This document shows positions 11,061-23,200 of a stretch of DNA of 64,000 nt, one piece after another. The first letter of the stretch is position 1, and each line of letters starts with the position of its first letter. The translations under genes and the position numbers were made by a program. Source of the DNA: Clytia hemisphaerica (taxonomy: Eukaryota > Cnidaria > Hydrozoa > Leptothecata > Clytiidae); NCBI GenBank assembly GCA_902728285.1, contig CACVBU010001379.1, forward strand, positions 1,190,624-1,254,623. The letters run 5' to 3'. The notes under the pieces are model-generated. The model searched no databases. It saw only the letters and a program-made list of their open reading frames with translations, and was not told the DNA's origin.

Positions 11061-11309
11061 CCTCGATTATCGACCGCCCTGAAGGCGGTCCCACCAGTTT
11101 TGTATACGGTGAAAAATCTCATTTTCTCGAAATCAGAAAAATTGCCAATTGTCGCATATGAGTGCAATACTGAGGAGATAATAACAATTTCGATTACCTC
11201 CGTAATATATTAACCGCGTGACCAAATTTAATAAAACGCGGGAAAGAACTTTTGCAAGTCACTCAATAGTTTTAAACGTGTTATACTCTCGGGTATCTAA
11301 TTACTTTTG

Positions 11310-12445
11310 ATTATAAAACAATTTACCTTTCGGTAATTAGTTCTTACAAAATAAACAAAGGATGGCGAAAAATATGAGCATATTTATTTTTCTTATAAGC
11401 ATCTAATTTATAGGAATCAAATCAATAACTCTTGATTGAAAACAGATTACCTTTCGGTAATTAGTTCTTTCAAAGTAAACAAAGGATGGCGAAAAATATG
11501 AGCATATTTTTCAAATCAATAACTCTTGATTAAAGGAAATTTACCTTTCGCTTTCGGTAGTTAGTTATTATGAAGTAAACAAAGGATGGCGAAAAAAATG
11601 AGCATATTTATTTTTCTTATAAGCATCTACTTTATAAGAATCAAATCAATAACTCTTGATTGAAGGCAATTTGCCTTTCGGTAATTAGTTATTATGAAGT
11701 AAACAAAAGATGGCAAAAAATATGAGCATATTATTTCTTCTTATAAGCATCTACTTTATAAGAATCAAATCAATAACTCTTGATTGAAGGCAATTTACCT
11801 TTCGGTAATTAGTTCTTACAAAATAAACAAAGGATGGCGAAAAATATGAGCATATTTATTTTCTTATAAGCATCTACTTTATAAGAATCAAATCAATAAC
11901 TCTTGATTAAAGGAAATTTACCTTTCGCTTTCGGTAATTTGTTATTATGAAGTAAACAAAGGATGGCGAAAAAGATGAGCATATTTATGTTTCTTATAAG
12001 CATCTACTTTATAAGAATCAAATCAAAAACTCTTGATTAAAGGCAATTTACCTTTCGGTAATTAGTTCTTACAAAGTAAACAAAGGATGGCGAAAAATAT
12101 GAGCATATTTATTTTTCTTATAAGCATCTAATCTATAGGAATCAAATCAAAAACTCTTGATTGAAGGCAGATTACCTTTCGGTATTTAATTCTTACAAAT
12201 TAAACAAAGGATGGCAAAAAAGATTAGCATATTTATTTTTCTCATAAGCAATTAATTTATAAGAACCTAATCTATAACTCTTGATTGAAGGCAATTTACC
12301 TTTTGGTAATTAGTTCTTACAAGGTAAACAAAGGATGGCGAAAAAGATGAGCATATTTATTTTTCTTATAAGCATCTACTTTATAAGAATCAAATCAATA
12401 ACTCTTGATTGAAGTCAGATTACCTTTCGGTAATTAGTCCTTACA
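11310..12445. repeat. ~124-bp satellite, nine copies
   Basis: The anchor GATGGCRAAAAA recurs at 11361, 11485, 11585, 11709, 11832, 11961, 12085, 12209 and 12333. Spacing is mostly 123-125 bp, with one short 100-bp unit and one of 129. Each unit carries ACCTTTCGGTAATTAGTT and TTATAAGCATCTA. Confidence 0.9.
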
Positions 12446-12770
12446 AGGGGTTTTAAAATTAGGCGATGGCAGTTAGTGTACTATTCAATTATAGCAAATA
12501 AAACATATTACATTGGGCTTATTTTTATTAAAATCTCGCCAACTCGCCTTTCTTATAATCTGGAGGAAGCTATTCTAATAAAAACGTGTTGCCGAACTAT
12601 TGAGTAATTAATTGACTTCTTAAGTTAACAAAATGTGAGATTCTTCCGGTTTGATCAATTGGTATTTTAAGCAACTTTACTTAGTTTGCAAATTTTTAAT
12701 CTAACAGACAGGTGGAAAGATAATTATAAAAATCAAAATGAGTTTAATCAAATTTTCAGGGCGGTCGCAC

Positions 12771-12799
12771 CAGTGGGTGAAATGACTTTTCACCCACTG
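12771..12799. other. Perfect 12-bp-stem hairpin
   Basis: CAGTGGGTGAAA pairs with TTTCACCCACTG across a 5-nt loop. It follows GGCGGTCGCACC; a similar motif (GGCGGTCCCACC) occurs near 11085. It may be an end of an undefined small element. Confidence 0.5.
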
Positions 12800-14773
12800 T
12801 ACTAGTATATTAGTTAAAACTCAGGTACCAAGATTAAAACTGGGTACCACAACATTAAAAAGTAAATAAGCACTAAGTACCTTGTATTTGGTTCAAGTCT
12901 CTTCCCAAAAACAAGACTTCTTTGAAGGTCAAATATTTCTATTGCACCGTTAACAAAAAAAAAAAAAAAAAAAAACCCAAGCCAAGTCCCTCTTAACAGG
13001 AACGAAACACCCAACTAATGTCGGACGTGAAAATTTTATCAGGATTTCAAATTCAAAAAAGCCATCACACGAAAAAAATGACTCATTGCTCAATCAAGAA
13101 AAAATCCTTATTAGTAATTAGTATTAATTGTTCTATTCCAATTTTGTTTTTTTCATATTTGTCTTAAAAGAGAATAGAAGTAAGGAATTTGGCTTTTGAT
13201 TGACTGATGCTTCGATTTTAAAAGAAAGGTTTAATGTAATTAAATTCTTTTCAAGATAGGTTTACTTTATGATAAGTTAATGAGAGGTATTAAAATTCGC
13301 AGAGACAATAGATTCCGTTTTAGACTCCCCCACTCTGTTCTAACAAACTCGTTGTTCGTAAGCTTTCATAAGAAACATCAAGTTTTAGTTGAAGCTTAAA
13401 TATTCCTTTCTACTTTTAATTTTTATTTTACTCAAATCTGTAAATCTAGACAGCTCAACCACTCCAGGCTGTATGGCTTGTTCTTAATTTGTTCTTATTT
13501 TTGGTAAAGATAAGCCTCATTATTCTTATAAAAAAGAAAACGAACCTACAAAAAAGGAAAATATGAAAGACTGAAAAAGAGCCATCAAATGCAATGAAAG
13601 TGAGTTTAATTCTGAGGACTTTCAATTCGGCATAAGAATATGTACATACAAGTATGTTAAATGAAAAGCTAATACATTTAGGGTCCATCTAAGTTGATTT
13701 ATGCCTAGCATGGATGAAACGAAAGAGTCAAAAAGGCGATGGGAAAGCTAATCATGTTATTCATTAATTAAGTAATGTTTTCTTAGGAAACAACCCGGTT
13801 TTTGCTTTTTTGTCAAGAACAATTTTATAAGAACTTCACGAGTCTGACAATTTGCCAAAACCTAAAAACAAAACAATGTGAGCCTTAGATTTCAAAATAA
13901 CTAAGAAAGTATTGATTCTAACAGTTTTTAATAGATTTTAAACCTATATTCATAGACACGGTAAAAAACATTTACACCTTAAATCTTCAAAAAAAATTAA
14001 TAACAGCTCAAGTGTGGGCCAAAATTTACTGGGAAAAAAAACAGGATGCTTCCGTAGAAATCATTACATTACGAATAGTGAGTATGAGTCTTGTAGCCTT
14101 ACAGCTCAAAAATCGAGATTCTTAAGTGAAGTTTTCAAATAAGTTGGGAGGAATATCGAGGGTGATTTTATCATCGGAGACGAATATTTGGTGTCTGCAA
14201 CAAAGATTTCATTTCGATGGACCAAAAACAAGAAAGTAGACAACTCAATTCGACCTTAACAAATATCTTTCCAACGATTGCGATTTTTTACCTTTATGGA
14301 CATTATTTCTAAACGATGTGGTTCTTTCAAAAAAGACCGAAACATATAAAATCGTGGTGATTATAACATATTCTTATGAAAAATCTGTTATACTGCCTGA
14401 CTAATTAGTAAGGTATGTACGAACAAATGCATTGATTAGTCTATTCTTTAATACGTATTTTTAATTCTTCTTTTATGGTACCTTATACATTAATTTCGAA
14501 GGCTTATCGAAAGATTACTTTAATTTCATCAATTTTTTTTAAGAACTTAAAATTTGCTTTATATTTCAATATGATTTAGGACACTATTGATAATTTTAAC
14601 TGACCTATAATAAGACTAATAAACCAGCTGCGCTGGAAGGTCAGCCCTAAAGGATAAGATAGATCTAGAGAGAGTAGCAAAAACGATGTGATCACAAGAT
14701 AACGATAAACTACTCTTGGAGGTGGCTTAGGCAAAATGGGTGCACAAATCGTCAACATTTTGTCAGGGTCGAT
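12800..14773. other. AT-rich non-coding stretch
   Basis: Contains a poly-A run at about 12955-12974. No convincing ORF, TIR or tandem repeat recognised. Confidence 0.4.
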
Positions 14774-14775
14774 TA

Positions 14776-15093
14776 CACATTTATTTTATAAGCAACCGAG
14801 TTGCTAAGGGCTCAGGCCTCAATATGGCCCAAAAAATAAGGACCTTGCTTAGCAACCCTGAGGCCTCAAATCCAAATTAGCAACTTTTCTCCTCAGCAAT
14901 AAAAAATAATTTTGACACAACTTAGAAAAAAAGCCTTGAAAATCTTCGAAAAATCAGGAAAAATGCAAAAATGTGCTTGAAAATTTTTAAGCAACCCTAC
15001 AAGCAACTTTGAGCCTGGATTTCGAAAAACCCTTAGCAACTCCAGGCCTGACCCAAGTTGCTGGGATGATGGAGTTGCTTATAAAAAAATGTG
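14776..15093. mobile_element. MITE, TIR CACATTT...ATAAGCAAC, TA TSD
   Basis: CACATTTATTTTATAAGCAAC at the left pairs with GTTGCTTATA plus an A-run and ATGTG at the right, flanked by TA (14774-14775, 15094-15095). AGCAAC/AGGCCT subrepeats lie inside. A related half-copy is near 37620-37735. Confidence 0.65.
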
Positions 15094-15691
15094 TAACAAG
15101 GTTTGAAAAAATTTCATTTTTAACATAAATTTTTAACAATGTTGTTTTAGATAATCATCTATAAATATTAACAATATTAATATTGTACAAAATTAATCAC
15201 TTCTTTGCAATACATTTAAAATATGTAATACTCTCTAGTTGATGTAAAGTCTTTAATTATTGTCCAATACCAACGTCATTCCAACAGCAATAATTCCATT
15301 AACAAGACATTGAATTAGATACAGGGTAGGTATACTAAACCAAAAATCCATTGCAGCATCATAATAGTCCAATAACGAATAAGCTTTTGAAAAAATATTC
15401 GTCGATATAATCGTGAAACGTGATAGTGTTCAGTAGGATACGTGAACGTGTGTATTTTCAATTATTCCAGCATAATAGTGGCGTTAAAATTTTGCAAATA
15501 GATGGTCGCCTATTGAATTTCTGTAAAAAAAAAGATATTTTAAAATATTTTCTTCAAATTAAAAACAAGCGTTGACTTTATTGATAGGGTAGCATGTATA
15601 AAGTAATCATTTTGTAGTAAACTCTCACTTTTTTGAAATTATATTATTCATCAAAATATCAATTGACCACTATTCAAACTTTTAATGTAGG

Positions 15692-15911
15692 TCACTTTTG
15701 AGGCTTCATTGATTTTAAAGCCTGAAGGGCTAGAGCAAAATCTTTAACCTTTCCCGGATAAGGAAAAGTGAAGCCACTAAACTCAATGCTTATAGTACCT
15801 TGTTTCGATTTTTGTAGTGTCGATATTCGAACTATTGGATGGGAAGCTATATTTCCTTCGTTGATAAAAAATCGTGATATTTGGTTATTGATTGATCCCT
15901 GCATAGCATAT
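15692..15911 (-). CDS. Possible terminal exon of an unrecognised gene
   Basis: On the minus strand a T-rich tract ending TTTTGTTGCAG (AG at 15913-15912) is followed by 73 open codons ending in a stop at 15692. The phase fits the donor at 16317/16316: AG plus A makes an Arg codon. I do not recognise the product. The last ~70 nt match the terminal ~70 nt of the AAGCCCGAAGGGCTAGA MITE family (compare 63075-63145), so the C-terminus may be an exonised MITE end, or the frame may be fortuitous. Confidence 0.35.
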
Positions 15912-16316
15912 CTGCAACAAAACAATGAAGATATTAAAGTCCCATACACAGGTAAATAATAACAACATGAACCAAATCACTTCACTCTTTAAAACTTAGA
16001 TCATTCATGATTAATTGCTTACGGTATAGTCCTATACTTCTTATCATATATTTTGTACGTTAAAGTAATGAAACAGAACGCTTGCTAACTAGCTAACAAA
16101 TCCCTCTTATTCTTTCATTGAGACAAAAGACTATCATAGATTTTTAACGTTCTTTGAGAGATGGCTGGACGAATAATCGAACCTCGTAAAAAGACATTAT
16201 TCAAATGAAAATGGAAGGACTATAAAATGATTGCTTTCTAAGATATACCTAGAAACACACGTTAAAGTGTTTGCGTTAGCAAATTTTGATGGATCAAAAA
16301 GAGACCTTTAGCTTAC

Positions 16317-16381
16317 CTATCACTTTTATGAACTCTTTCAGTATTCAGGTGTGAAGAAACGAACCGATGGTTTAAAAGTAC
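16317..16381 (-). CDS. Possible short upstream exon of the same unrecognised gene
   Basis: On the minus strand an open segment ends AGTGATAG followed by GTAAGC, a good splice donor, 405 nt before the acceptor at 15912. Joining phases keeps the frame open. The acceptor on its own 5' side (ATGGATAG) is weak, so the exon start is uncertain. Confidence 0.25.
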
Positions 16382-16728
16382 CTATCCATGATGAGTGAAA
16401 TGATTGAGTACATTGTACCAAACAACAACAAAAACAGGAAGGCGATGGTAATACCAAGCTCAAACGATGCAAAGCCATGGACTTTTTCGATACTATAAAC
16501 ATGTAACACCAGATACTAAAACAACAATAAACAATCAACAAATTACCAACATTTTCATTTCAACACCAAATTCATTCATATATACATTTTGTCCATTATT
16601 CTTTTGTCAATAGAGAGATTTGAGTGTTCATTTTTAGTAAATTTTGCAGAATTTTGATTTATAACAGAGATTTATATGCAAATAAAAAATAATTACAAAA
16701 AACGATTTTATAGAATGTGAGGAATAAA

Positions 16729-16890
16729 TATAATTCAAATTTTTGTATAAAAATAATTCAAATTTTTTGTAAAAAATAATTCAAATTTTTGTATAAAAAT
16801 AATTCAAATTTTTGTATAAAAATAATTCAAATTTTTGTATAAAAATAATTCAAATTTTTGTATAAAAATAATTCAAATTTTTGTATAAAA
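16729..16890. repeat. 23-bp tandem repeat, about seven copies
   Basis: TAATTCAAATTTTTGTATAA plus 3 A repeats in tandem with minor length variation. Confidence 0.85.
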
Positions 16891-17126
16891 CGCTTTAAAT
16901 AATTGATTTGTAAAAATGCAAGGTACAAAAAACTATAAAAAGTAATTCAAATTTCTATGTAAAATAGGCAGAAAATGTATGGTTAGTGAGGAAAGTCCTT
17001 TTTTTATGATATTAATTTTAATTTTGATCACAGACATTCAGAGTCTTTGGGCTAAGATCAACACTCCTAACACATCACAGGAAGATAAACAGGACGATAC
17101 TTGACTGGTTAGGCTCAGTCAGTTTA

Positions 17127-17355
17127 CATTAAAGGAAGAAATTTTAATGGGAATTTAATTTGGCGGATGACAGGAAAAATTTTGAAGGTGAAAATGTTTA
17201 AAATACCCCCTTTTATGATCTAATAGTGAAACATTGAGAAAATTTAAATTTGACAGGAATTTAATTTGTAAAAATTAAATTTGGCGGGAACTAATTTTGG
17301 GGATTTTGGCCAAATCCGCCAAATTTTCATTGTGCCAAAATTTCTTCCTTTAATG
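17127..17355. mobile_element. MITE, TIR CATTAAAGGAAGAAATTTT, TA TSD
   Basis: A 19-bp terminus at 17127 is inverted at 17337-17355, flanked by TA (17125-17126, 17356-17357). The interior has further inverted AATTTGGCGG-type motifs. Confidence 0.75.
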
Positions 17356-17714
17356 TATTTAAACAGAGTGACCTGAAAAGTTATTTCTAAAAATCAACAA
17401 AAAAAACAAAATCCTCACACCAGTCATATTGTATTGAATCAGGCCCCCAAGCAATACAACCATGCGCATATAACATTTCAGCGTTGAAATAAATTTAATT
17501 TAAGTCTATGTAAACCAATGCGCTGTCTTGGAGCTTTCTCTACATTTCAATAATAAAATATCTACATACACATGGTTGTGTAAGAAGGAGTTGCAGATCT
17601 CAACAGCAAAGTTTTATTGAATGTTACAATTTATCAAAAATTATTTTAATTGCTCTAGAGTTTTGCAACTCCTTCAACCCCACCCTCCCCTATACCCCCA
17701 TATAAAAACTATTT

Positions 17715-17770
17715 CTCAAGTCGGTCAAGTAGGTCAAATCGGCTAAGTAGGTTAAGTAGGTTAAACAGGT
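17715..17770. repeat. Degenerate ~9-bp repeats at the Helentron 3' margin
   Basis: Minus-strand units of the form AACCTACTT/AGCCGATTT/GACCTACTT in tandem lie immediately downstream of the endonuclease stop. Similar units occur at the 5' margin. Confidence 0.6.
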
Positions 17771-17778
17771 TTGAAAAA

Positions 17779-19505
17779 CTAAGTGTTGTTTGATATGATA
17801 AAACAAACTCCATCGTGGTCTGAAAAATACATGTCCTTTACAAAACACTTGATTTCTTTTTTATCTGTAAAGCTATTCTTTAAATAAACATGGTCAAGAA
17901 GACCACCTGCTAGATGGGTCGGTTCATCCACAATCATTTTATATGAAGAAAGTACTTCACTCAGGAATGCGTTTTCAGGATCTAATGCATCAATGTTGAA
18001 ATCTCCAACAACAATGTCTATATCGTCATATGTTATAAGTTCCAACAATTCTTCACGAAAACTGTTTCTTGAATAATCAGGTGGTTTGTACAACATTAAA
18101 AGTTTGATAGGTCGGTTACTGAAGGTTTCTTTTGAAAATTCGATACAAGTGTAACCTGCCGCTCTATTACATTCTAAAATTTGAATTGAAGAATTAAAAC
18201 AACATGCATTGTTTTGGAATCGATTAACAGAGTTGTTGTTGTATTCAATATTGAAATCACCAAGTATTTGATCAACTTCATTTGTATCACTTGAAGGTGA
18301 CAATTGAGTTTCAGTAAGACATAATAAGTCACTGCTCATAAGAGTTTTACACTTTGTAATGTCAATTGCATGTTTCTTCAAAGAGCGAACATTAAGGAGT
18401 GAAATTCGAACATGTTTGCCTGGAATCAAAGCAGAAGAAAAACTTTCAACTTTATGCAAAGGTCTATCTTTTCGTAAACGTTCATATTCAAGTCCTGCCT
18501 CGTTGTTCGAACGGATAGCTTTTCTATCGTATTCACCTGTCAAAAACAATCCATTTATGTTTGTTACTCTGGATAGACTAACATACATTTGACCTTCATT
18601 GAAATATCTTTGCGATAATAGATCAAAACTTACTACTGCTGATTGAAGTGTTAGTCCTTGGACTTTATGACTTGTACATGCATAGGATAAGACCAAAGGA
18701 AATTGAGTTCTTCGAACCATTAAAGGTTTTTCCTTTTTCTTTTTCTTTTTCTTTTCTTTTCTTGTGTTAAAAGTGGCTTCTGCCCTTTCAATCAATATCC
18801 AATCATTTTGTCTACACACATGATCTAAATTAGGTCCTTTTTTGCCTGCTAGAACATCATCAAGTTTAACATAGACACCTGGTATGGTATTACCAAAGTT
18901 ATATTTAAATCCCATTACTGTTCCAACTTGACCGTTAACCAGTCTATCAGTAATGTCAATATTCTTGCAAATTAAAATTCGGGCACCTACTTTCAATTCT
19001 AATACACGGGCAAGACCACCTGTTTCTCTTGCTTTTGCAGTTTCAATAAATCTGACATCTTGGTTTGTTAAATGCTTAGGAACTTCATCTTGTGCAAAAA
19101 TCAAATGCTTTTCAGTTGGTAATTCGTTGAGTTTTTCTATGTTATATGCATCAACTGGTTTATTTTCTGCAAAGATATGAGTTACATCAGAGGGATAATC
19201 TGGACTGTCTTTTGCAATAAATCTAGATTTTAAAAGTTCTTCCTTTTCTTTGTCTAGCTCGCCTAAACGAATTTGATTCAAGAGGTCAATAAAATCAATA
19301 TCATCTCTCTGTCTCATGATCTCTGTCAATTCAGCGATTTGGAATTTACGCCATAATTCAAACCCAATTATACCATGTACTGTGGAGCAATCTGGTTTGT
19401 AGATAAAATCTTTAAAAACTGGTGGCAGTTGATATAAATCACCACAAAGTAGAACTGACTTTCCAGCAAAAGGTTTATCTACTTCAAATATTTTGCGTAA
19501 CCTTT
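17779..19505 (-). pseudogene. Helentron polyprotein, C-terminal part: helicase C-half plus endonuclease
   Basis: The frame enters at 19505 (the BEL junction) and is open to the stop at 17779. It starts with Pif1 helicase motif III (LLCGDLYQLPPV), then motifs near the C-terminus (YACTSHKVQGLT; YVSLSRV). About 300 residues on, an exonuclease-endonuclease-phosphatase domain follows, with LNVRSL, LTET, GDFNID and SDHDG as metal-binding and catalytic motifs. The Rep nicking and helicase unwinding functions drive rolling-circle-type transposition; the endonuclease role in Helentrons is less clear. A lysine-rich run sits between helicase motifs. This part has no internal stop, so only the BEL insertion separates it from its N-terminal half. 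Confidence 0.85.
19501..19505. repeat. BEL target-site duplication, left copy
   Basis: CCTTT here is repeated directly at 29175-29179, immediately outside the two LTRs. Confidence 0.9.
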
Positions 19506-20239
19506 TGTAATTTGACCAATATTGAACTTATTGAACTGCAAAATTTACCAATATCTCAAGTTTGATCTCATTCTATCTTGAGTCTCTTCCATTTGCTTGT
19601 GTGTCTATTCTGGTTTCTTTTAAGTGCATTTTTCAGTATTTTCAGTGAAAACCAGGTTTTCTGCATAATTTATGATAATTTATTTGTATTTTCTAGTTTA
19701 TATCAATTTTAGTTTGATAGCCAACTTGGTTCATCATATTTACATTTCCTAGCTATTTTTCATAATTTTAGTATTTATGGCCAACTTGGTTTAGATTTTC
19801 TATAAATATGGCAGCTTGTCCACTTTTCTTCAGAGTTCAGTTGACATGTAGCACTCAGAGAGTCAACACCTCAGGACTTAGTCATTTTCTCAACATAAAT
19901 TTCAAATAAACATAAGTCAATCAATGATAGTCTTCAAATCATTTTGACATTTTGGATTCTCCTTCACAGTTCTTTCACTCTGGCAAGCTGGTAAGCATTA
20001 TTTATTATTTACTATTCAATATATTTCCTCTTGTTTACTTTAATGTATCCTCTCTTGTATGTATGATACCCTAGTCTCATATACTCTAGACTTTGTTTGA
20101 TATAGACTTAGTCTTAGAATTTATTCATTTTTGTTTTTTCATATAAACTAATTTTGGATCTTTGTATCTATTTAGTTTGAATCCTTGATTACAAATATAC
20201 GTCAGTACGAGAATCCTCAGTGGTGAACTCCATGCAACA
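19506..20239 (+). repeat. 5' LTR of BEL/Pao element
   Basis: A TATA-like box (TATAAATATGGC) is near 19802, with a likely transcription start about 30 nt on. AATAAA at 19905-19910 could serve as the polyadenylation signal in the 3' copy. The last 8 nt include the ATG of the polyprotein. Confidence 0.9.
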
Positions 20240-23200
20240 TTCAAACAGCAAGAGATCACGCAAGAGAATTGATTACAGATTACTCCATCATACCGGGCAG
20301 GTACGTGAAAAGACACAACTTATCAATGATCATGTAAGTGACAGTTATTCATCCCCTGATACTACCGCCCAAATCGAACAACCTATAGTCGCTCCACATA
20401 ACCGATCGGACGTCTGCTACAACGTCACGAGGAATTGTACCACTTCAAATTCCGAACTTAACGCAAACTCACAATACAATTTGATCTTTCAAAATATTCC
20501 GATGGATGATCAATCTTCAGAGTCAGAGGATTCAAAGATGGATGCTCGGTTACTCAGGCAAGCCTCCAATTTAGGACATGACCCTCATGAACAAGCATTC
20601 CATTATGAACCCCCACCCCAAGATAGCGTTTCATCATCTCATCATAACCTTTCGTCGCCTCAACATGATGTTCTGTTGTTTAACCATGATGTTCTATCGT
20701 TTGAACATGACGCTCTGCTACTTGAACATGACACTCCGCCGCCTGGACATGACGCTCCGCCGCCTGAACATGACGCTCCGCCGCCTGAACATGACGCTCC
20801 GCCGCCTGAACATGACGCTCCACCGCCTGAACATGACGCTCCGCCGCCTGAACACGACGCTCCACCGCCTGAACACGACGCTCCACCGCCTGAACACGAC
20901 GCTCCGCTGCCTGAACAAGACGCTCCGCCGCCTGAACAAGACATTTCTACGTCTCATCATGGCGCTTCAACGTCTCATCATGGCGCTTCAACGTCTCATC
21001 ATGGCGCTTCAACGTCTCATCATGGCGCTTCAACGTCTCATCATGGCGCTTCAACGTCTCATCATGGCGCTTCAACATCTCAACATGGCGCTTCAACGTC
21101 TCATCATGGCGCTTCAACGTCTCAACATGGCGCTTCAACGTCTCATCATGGCGCTTCAACGTCTCATCATGGCGCTTCAACGTCTCATCATGGCACTTCA
21201 ATGTCTCATCAAGGTGCTCCTACGTTTAATCATGGCGCTCCAACGTTTCATCATGACGCTCCTACATCGCAACAAGGCGCTCCTACGTCTCATCAAGGCG
21301 CTCCTTCGTTTCATCAAGGCGCTCCTTCGTTTCATCAAGGCGCTCCTTCGTTTCATCAAGGCGCTCCAACTTCTCATCAAGGTGCTCCAACATATCATCA
21401 AGGTGCTCCTGCGTATCATCAAGGTGCTCCAACATATCATCAAGGTGCTCCTACGTCTCATCATGGCGCTTCTACGTCTCATCATGGCGCTCCTACGTCT
21501 TATCAAGGTGCTCCAATGTTTCATCAAGGTGCTCCAATGTATCATCAAGGTGCTCCAATGTTTCATCAAGGTGCTCCAATGTTTCATCAAGGTGCTCCTA
21601 CGTCTCATCAAGGCGCTCCTTCATCTCATCATGGCGCTCCAATGTATCATCATGGTGCTCCAATGTTTCATCATGGCGCTCCTATGTCTCATCATGGCGC
21701 TCCTGCGTATCATCAAGGTGTTCCCATGTTGTATCAAAGCAATCCATGGTCCCATCATGGTTGGTCACACACCTACCCTTTGACCTCACAATTCAACGCT
21801 CCAACGTCACACATCAATGGTCAGACTTCACCCATCAATGGTCAGACTTCACCCATCAATGGTCAGACTTCACGTATCAATGGTCAGACTTCACGTATCA
21901 ATGGTCAGACTTCACGTATCAATGGTCAGACTTCACCCATCAATGGTCAGACTTCACGTATCAATGGTCAGACTTCACGTATCAATGGTCAGACTTCACG
22001 TATCAATGGTCAGACTTCACGTATCAATGGTCAGACTTCACACATCAATGGTCAGACTTCACACATCAATGGTCAGACTTCACACATCAATGGTCAGACT
22101 TCACACATCAATGGTCAGACTTCACACATCAATGGTCAGACTTCACACATCAATGGTCAGACTTCACACATCAATGGCCCGACTTCACCCATCAATGGCC
22201 CGACTTCACCCATCAATGGCCCGACTTCACCCATCAATGGTCAGACTTCACACATCACTCCTGTTTTGGTTAATCAATCATCAGGATTTCATGGTCACAC
22301 TTCAATCAATTCCACCAATCATCACAGAACCAAACTTATCAACCAGACTTCTTCTACACCAATCACCAGAATTTCTACTCCAACCCTCAACAAAAGAACA
22401 CCAGTCGAAATGGAAAGGGTAAAGCAATTGAACATAGAGCAGTGTGTTATTGCAAACGATCTTGCAGACATGGTTGTGGAAAGTGACATTGAGGAACTTA
22501 CTCTTACAGAGGCTGAACTATTGACATCCAAAACTGAATCACTTCGTACTCGATTTCGCACAATCCATACAGAATTGCAGCTAACACTTGGAGATAACAA
22601 CTACCTTGAAATCTTCTCAACAAGGTTTAACGAAACTTCAGATTCATTCAGAGAAATCATACAAAAGATCAAGATTCATATGAGAATTCTGCGACGCGAC
22701 AGAGAAGTAGAAGATTGTGAATTACAGAAGATCCAGTTGGATTCCCACAAGTTCCTGATGACTGAAATCAAAACTTCCATCCCAACATTACGCACCATCT
22801 TCAGCCAAGATCCGACCAACTTCAGCTACGATGAATTGGTCAATGCAAAATCAAACTTGAACCACTACACAAAGAAGCTGGATCACATGGCCCTCCAAGT
22901 CAAAGAAATGTTGGTCAACTCACACAAAGCAGACCACAGTGAAGTTGATGGAATCATCCAATCATATCATGAAGTCTGTGCACTCAAGAACAAATACGTT
23001 ACAACCATTGAACATGAAGCATCAACCAATGAAGTACTCAAGCAACAGAAATTTCAATCATCGAAATTGAATATCAAGCTTCAAAAGTTCAAAGGGTATG
23101 AATCTGATATTGATATTTACACCTTCCAAAGCGACTTTGAGAAACTACACAAGAAGAATACACCATCATCAGTTCTCCCAGATCTTCTCACAAACAACTA

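Noticed and set aside
12880-12910. tRNA B-box-like GGTTCAAGTC
   Set aside because: No matching A box, acceptor stem or cloverleaf around it.
20221-20231. TGGTGAACTCC taken as primer-binding site just after a shorter LTR
   Set aside because: The motif is present in both LTR copies, and the TSD plus the restored helicase frame place the LTR end 8 nt after the ATG, beyond this motif.
20578-22422. Long plus-strand alternative frames (about 400 and 200 codons) and several minus-strand frames across the heptad arrays
   Set aside because: They arise because the 21-bp period keeps all frames open; only the polyprotein frame continues into conserved retroelement domains.
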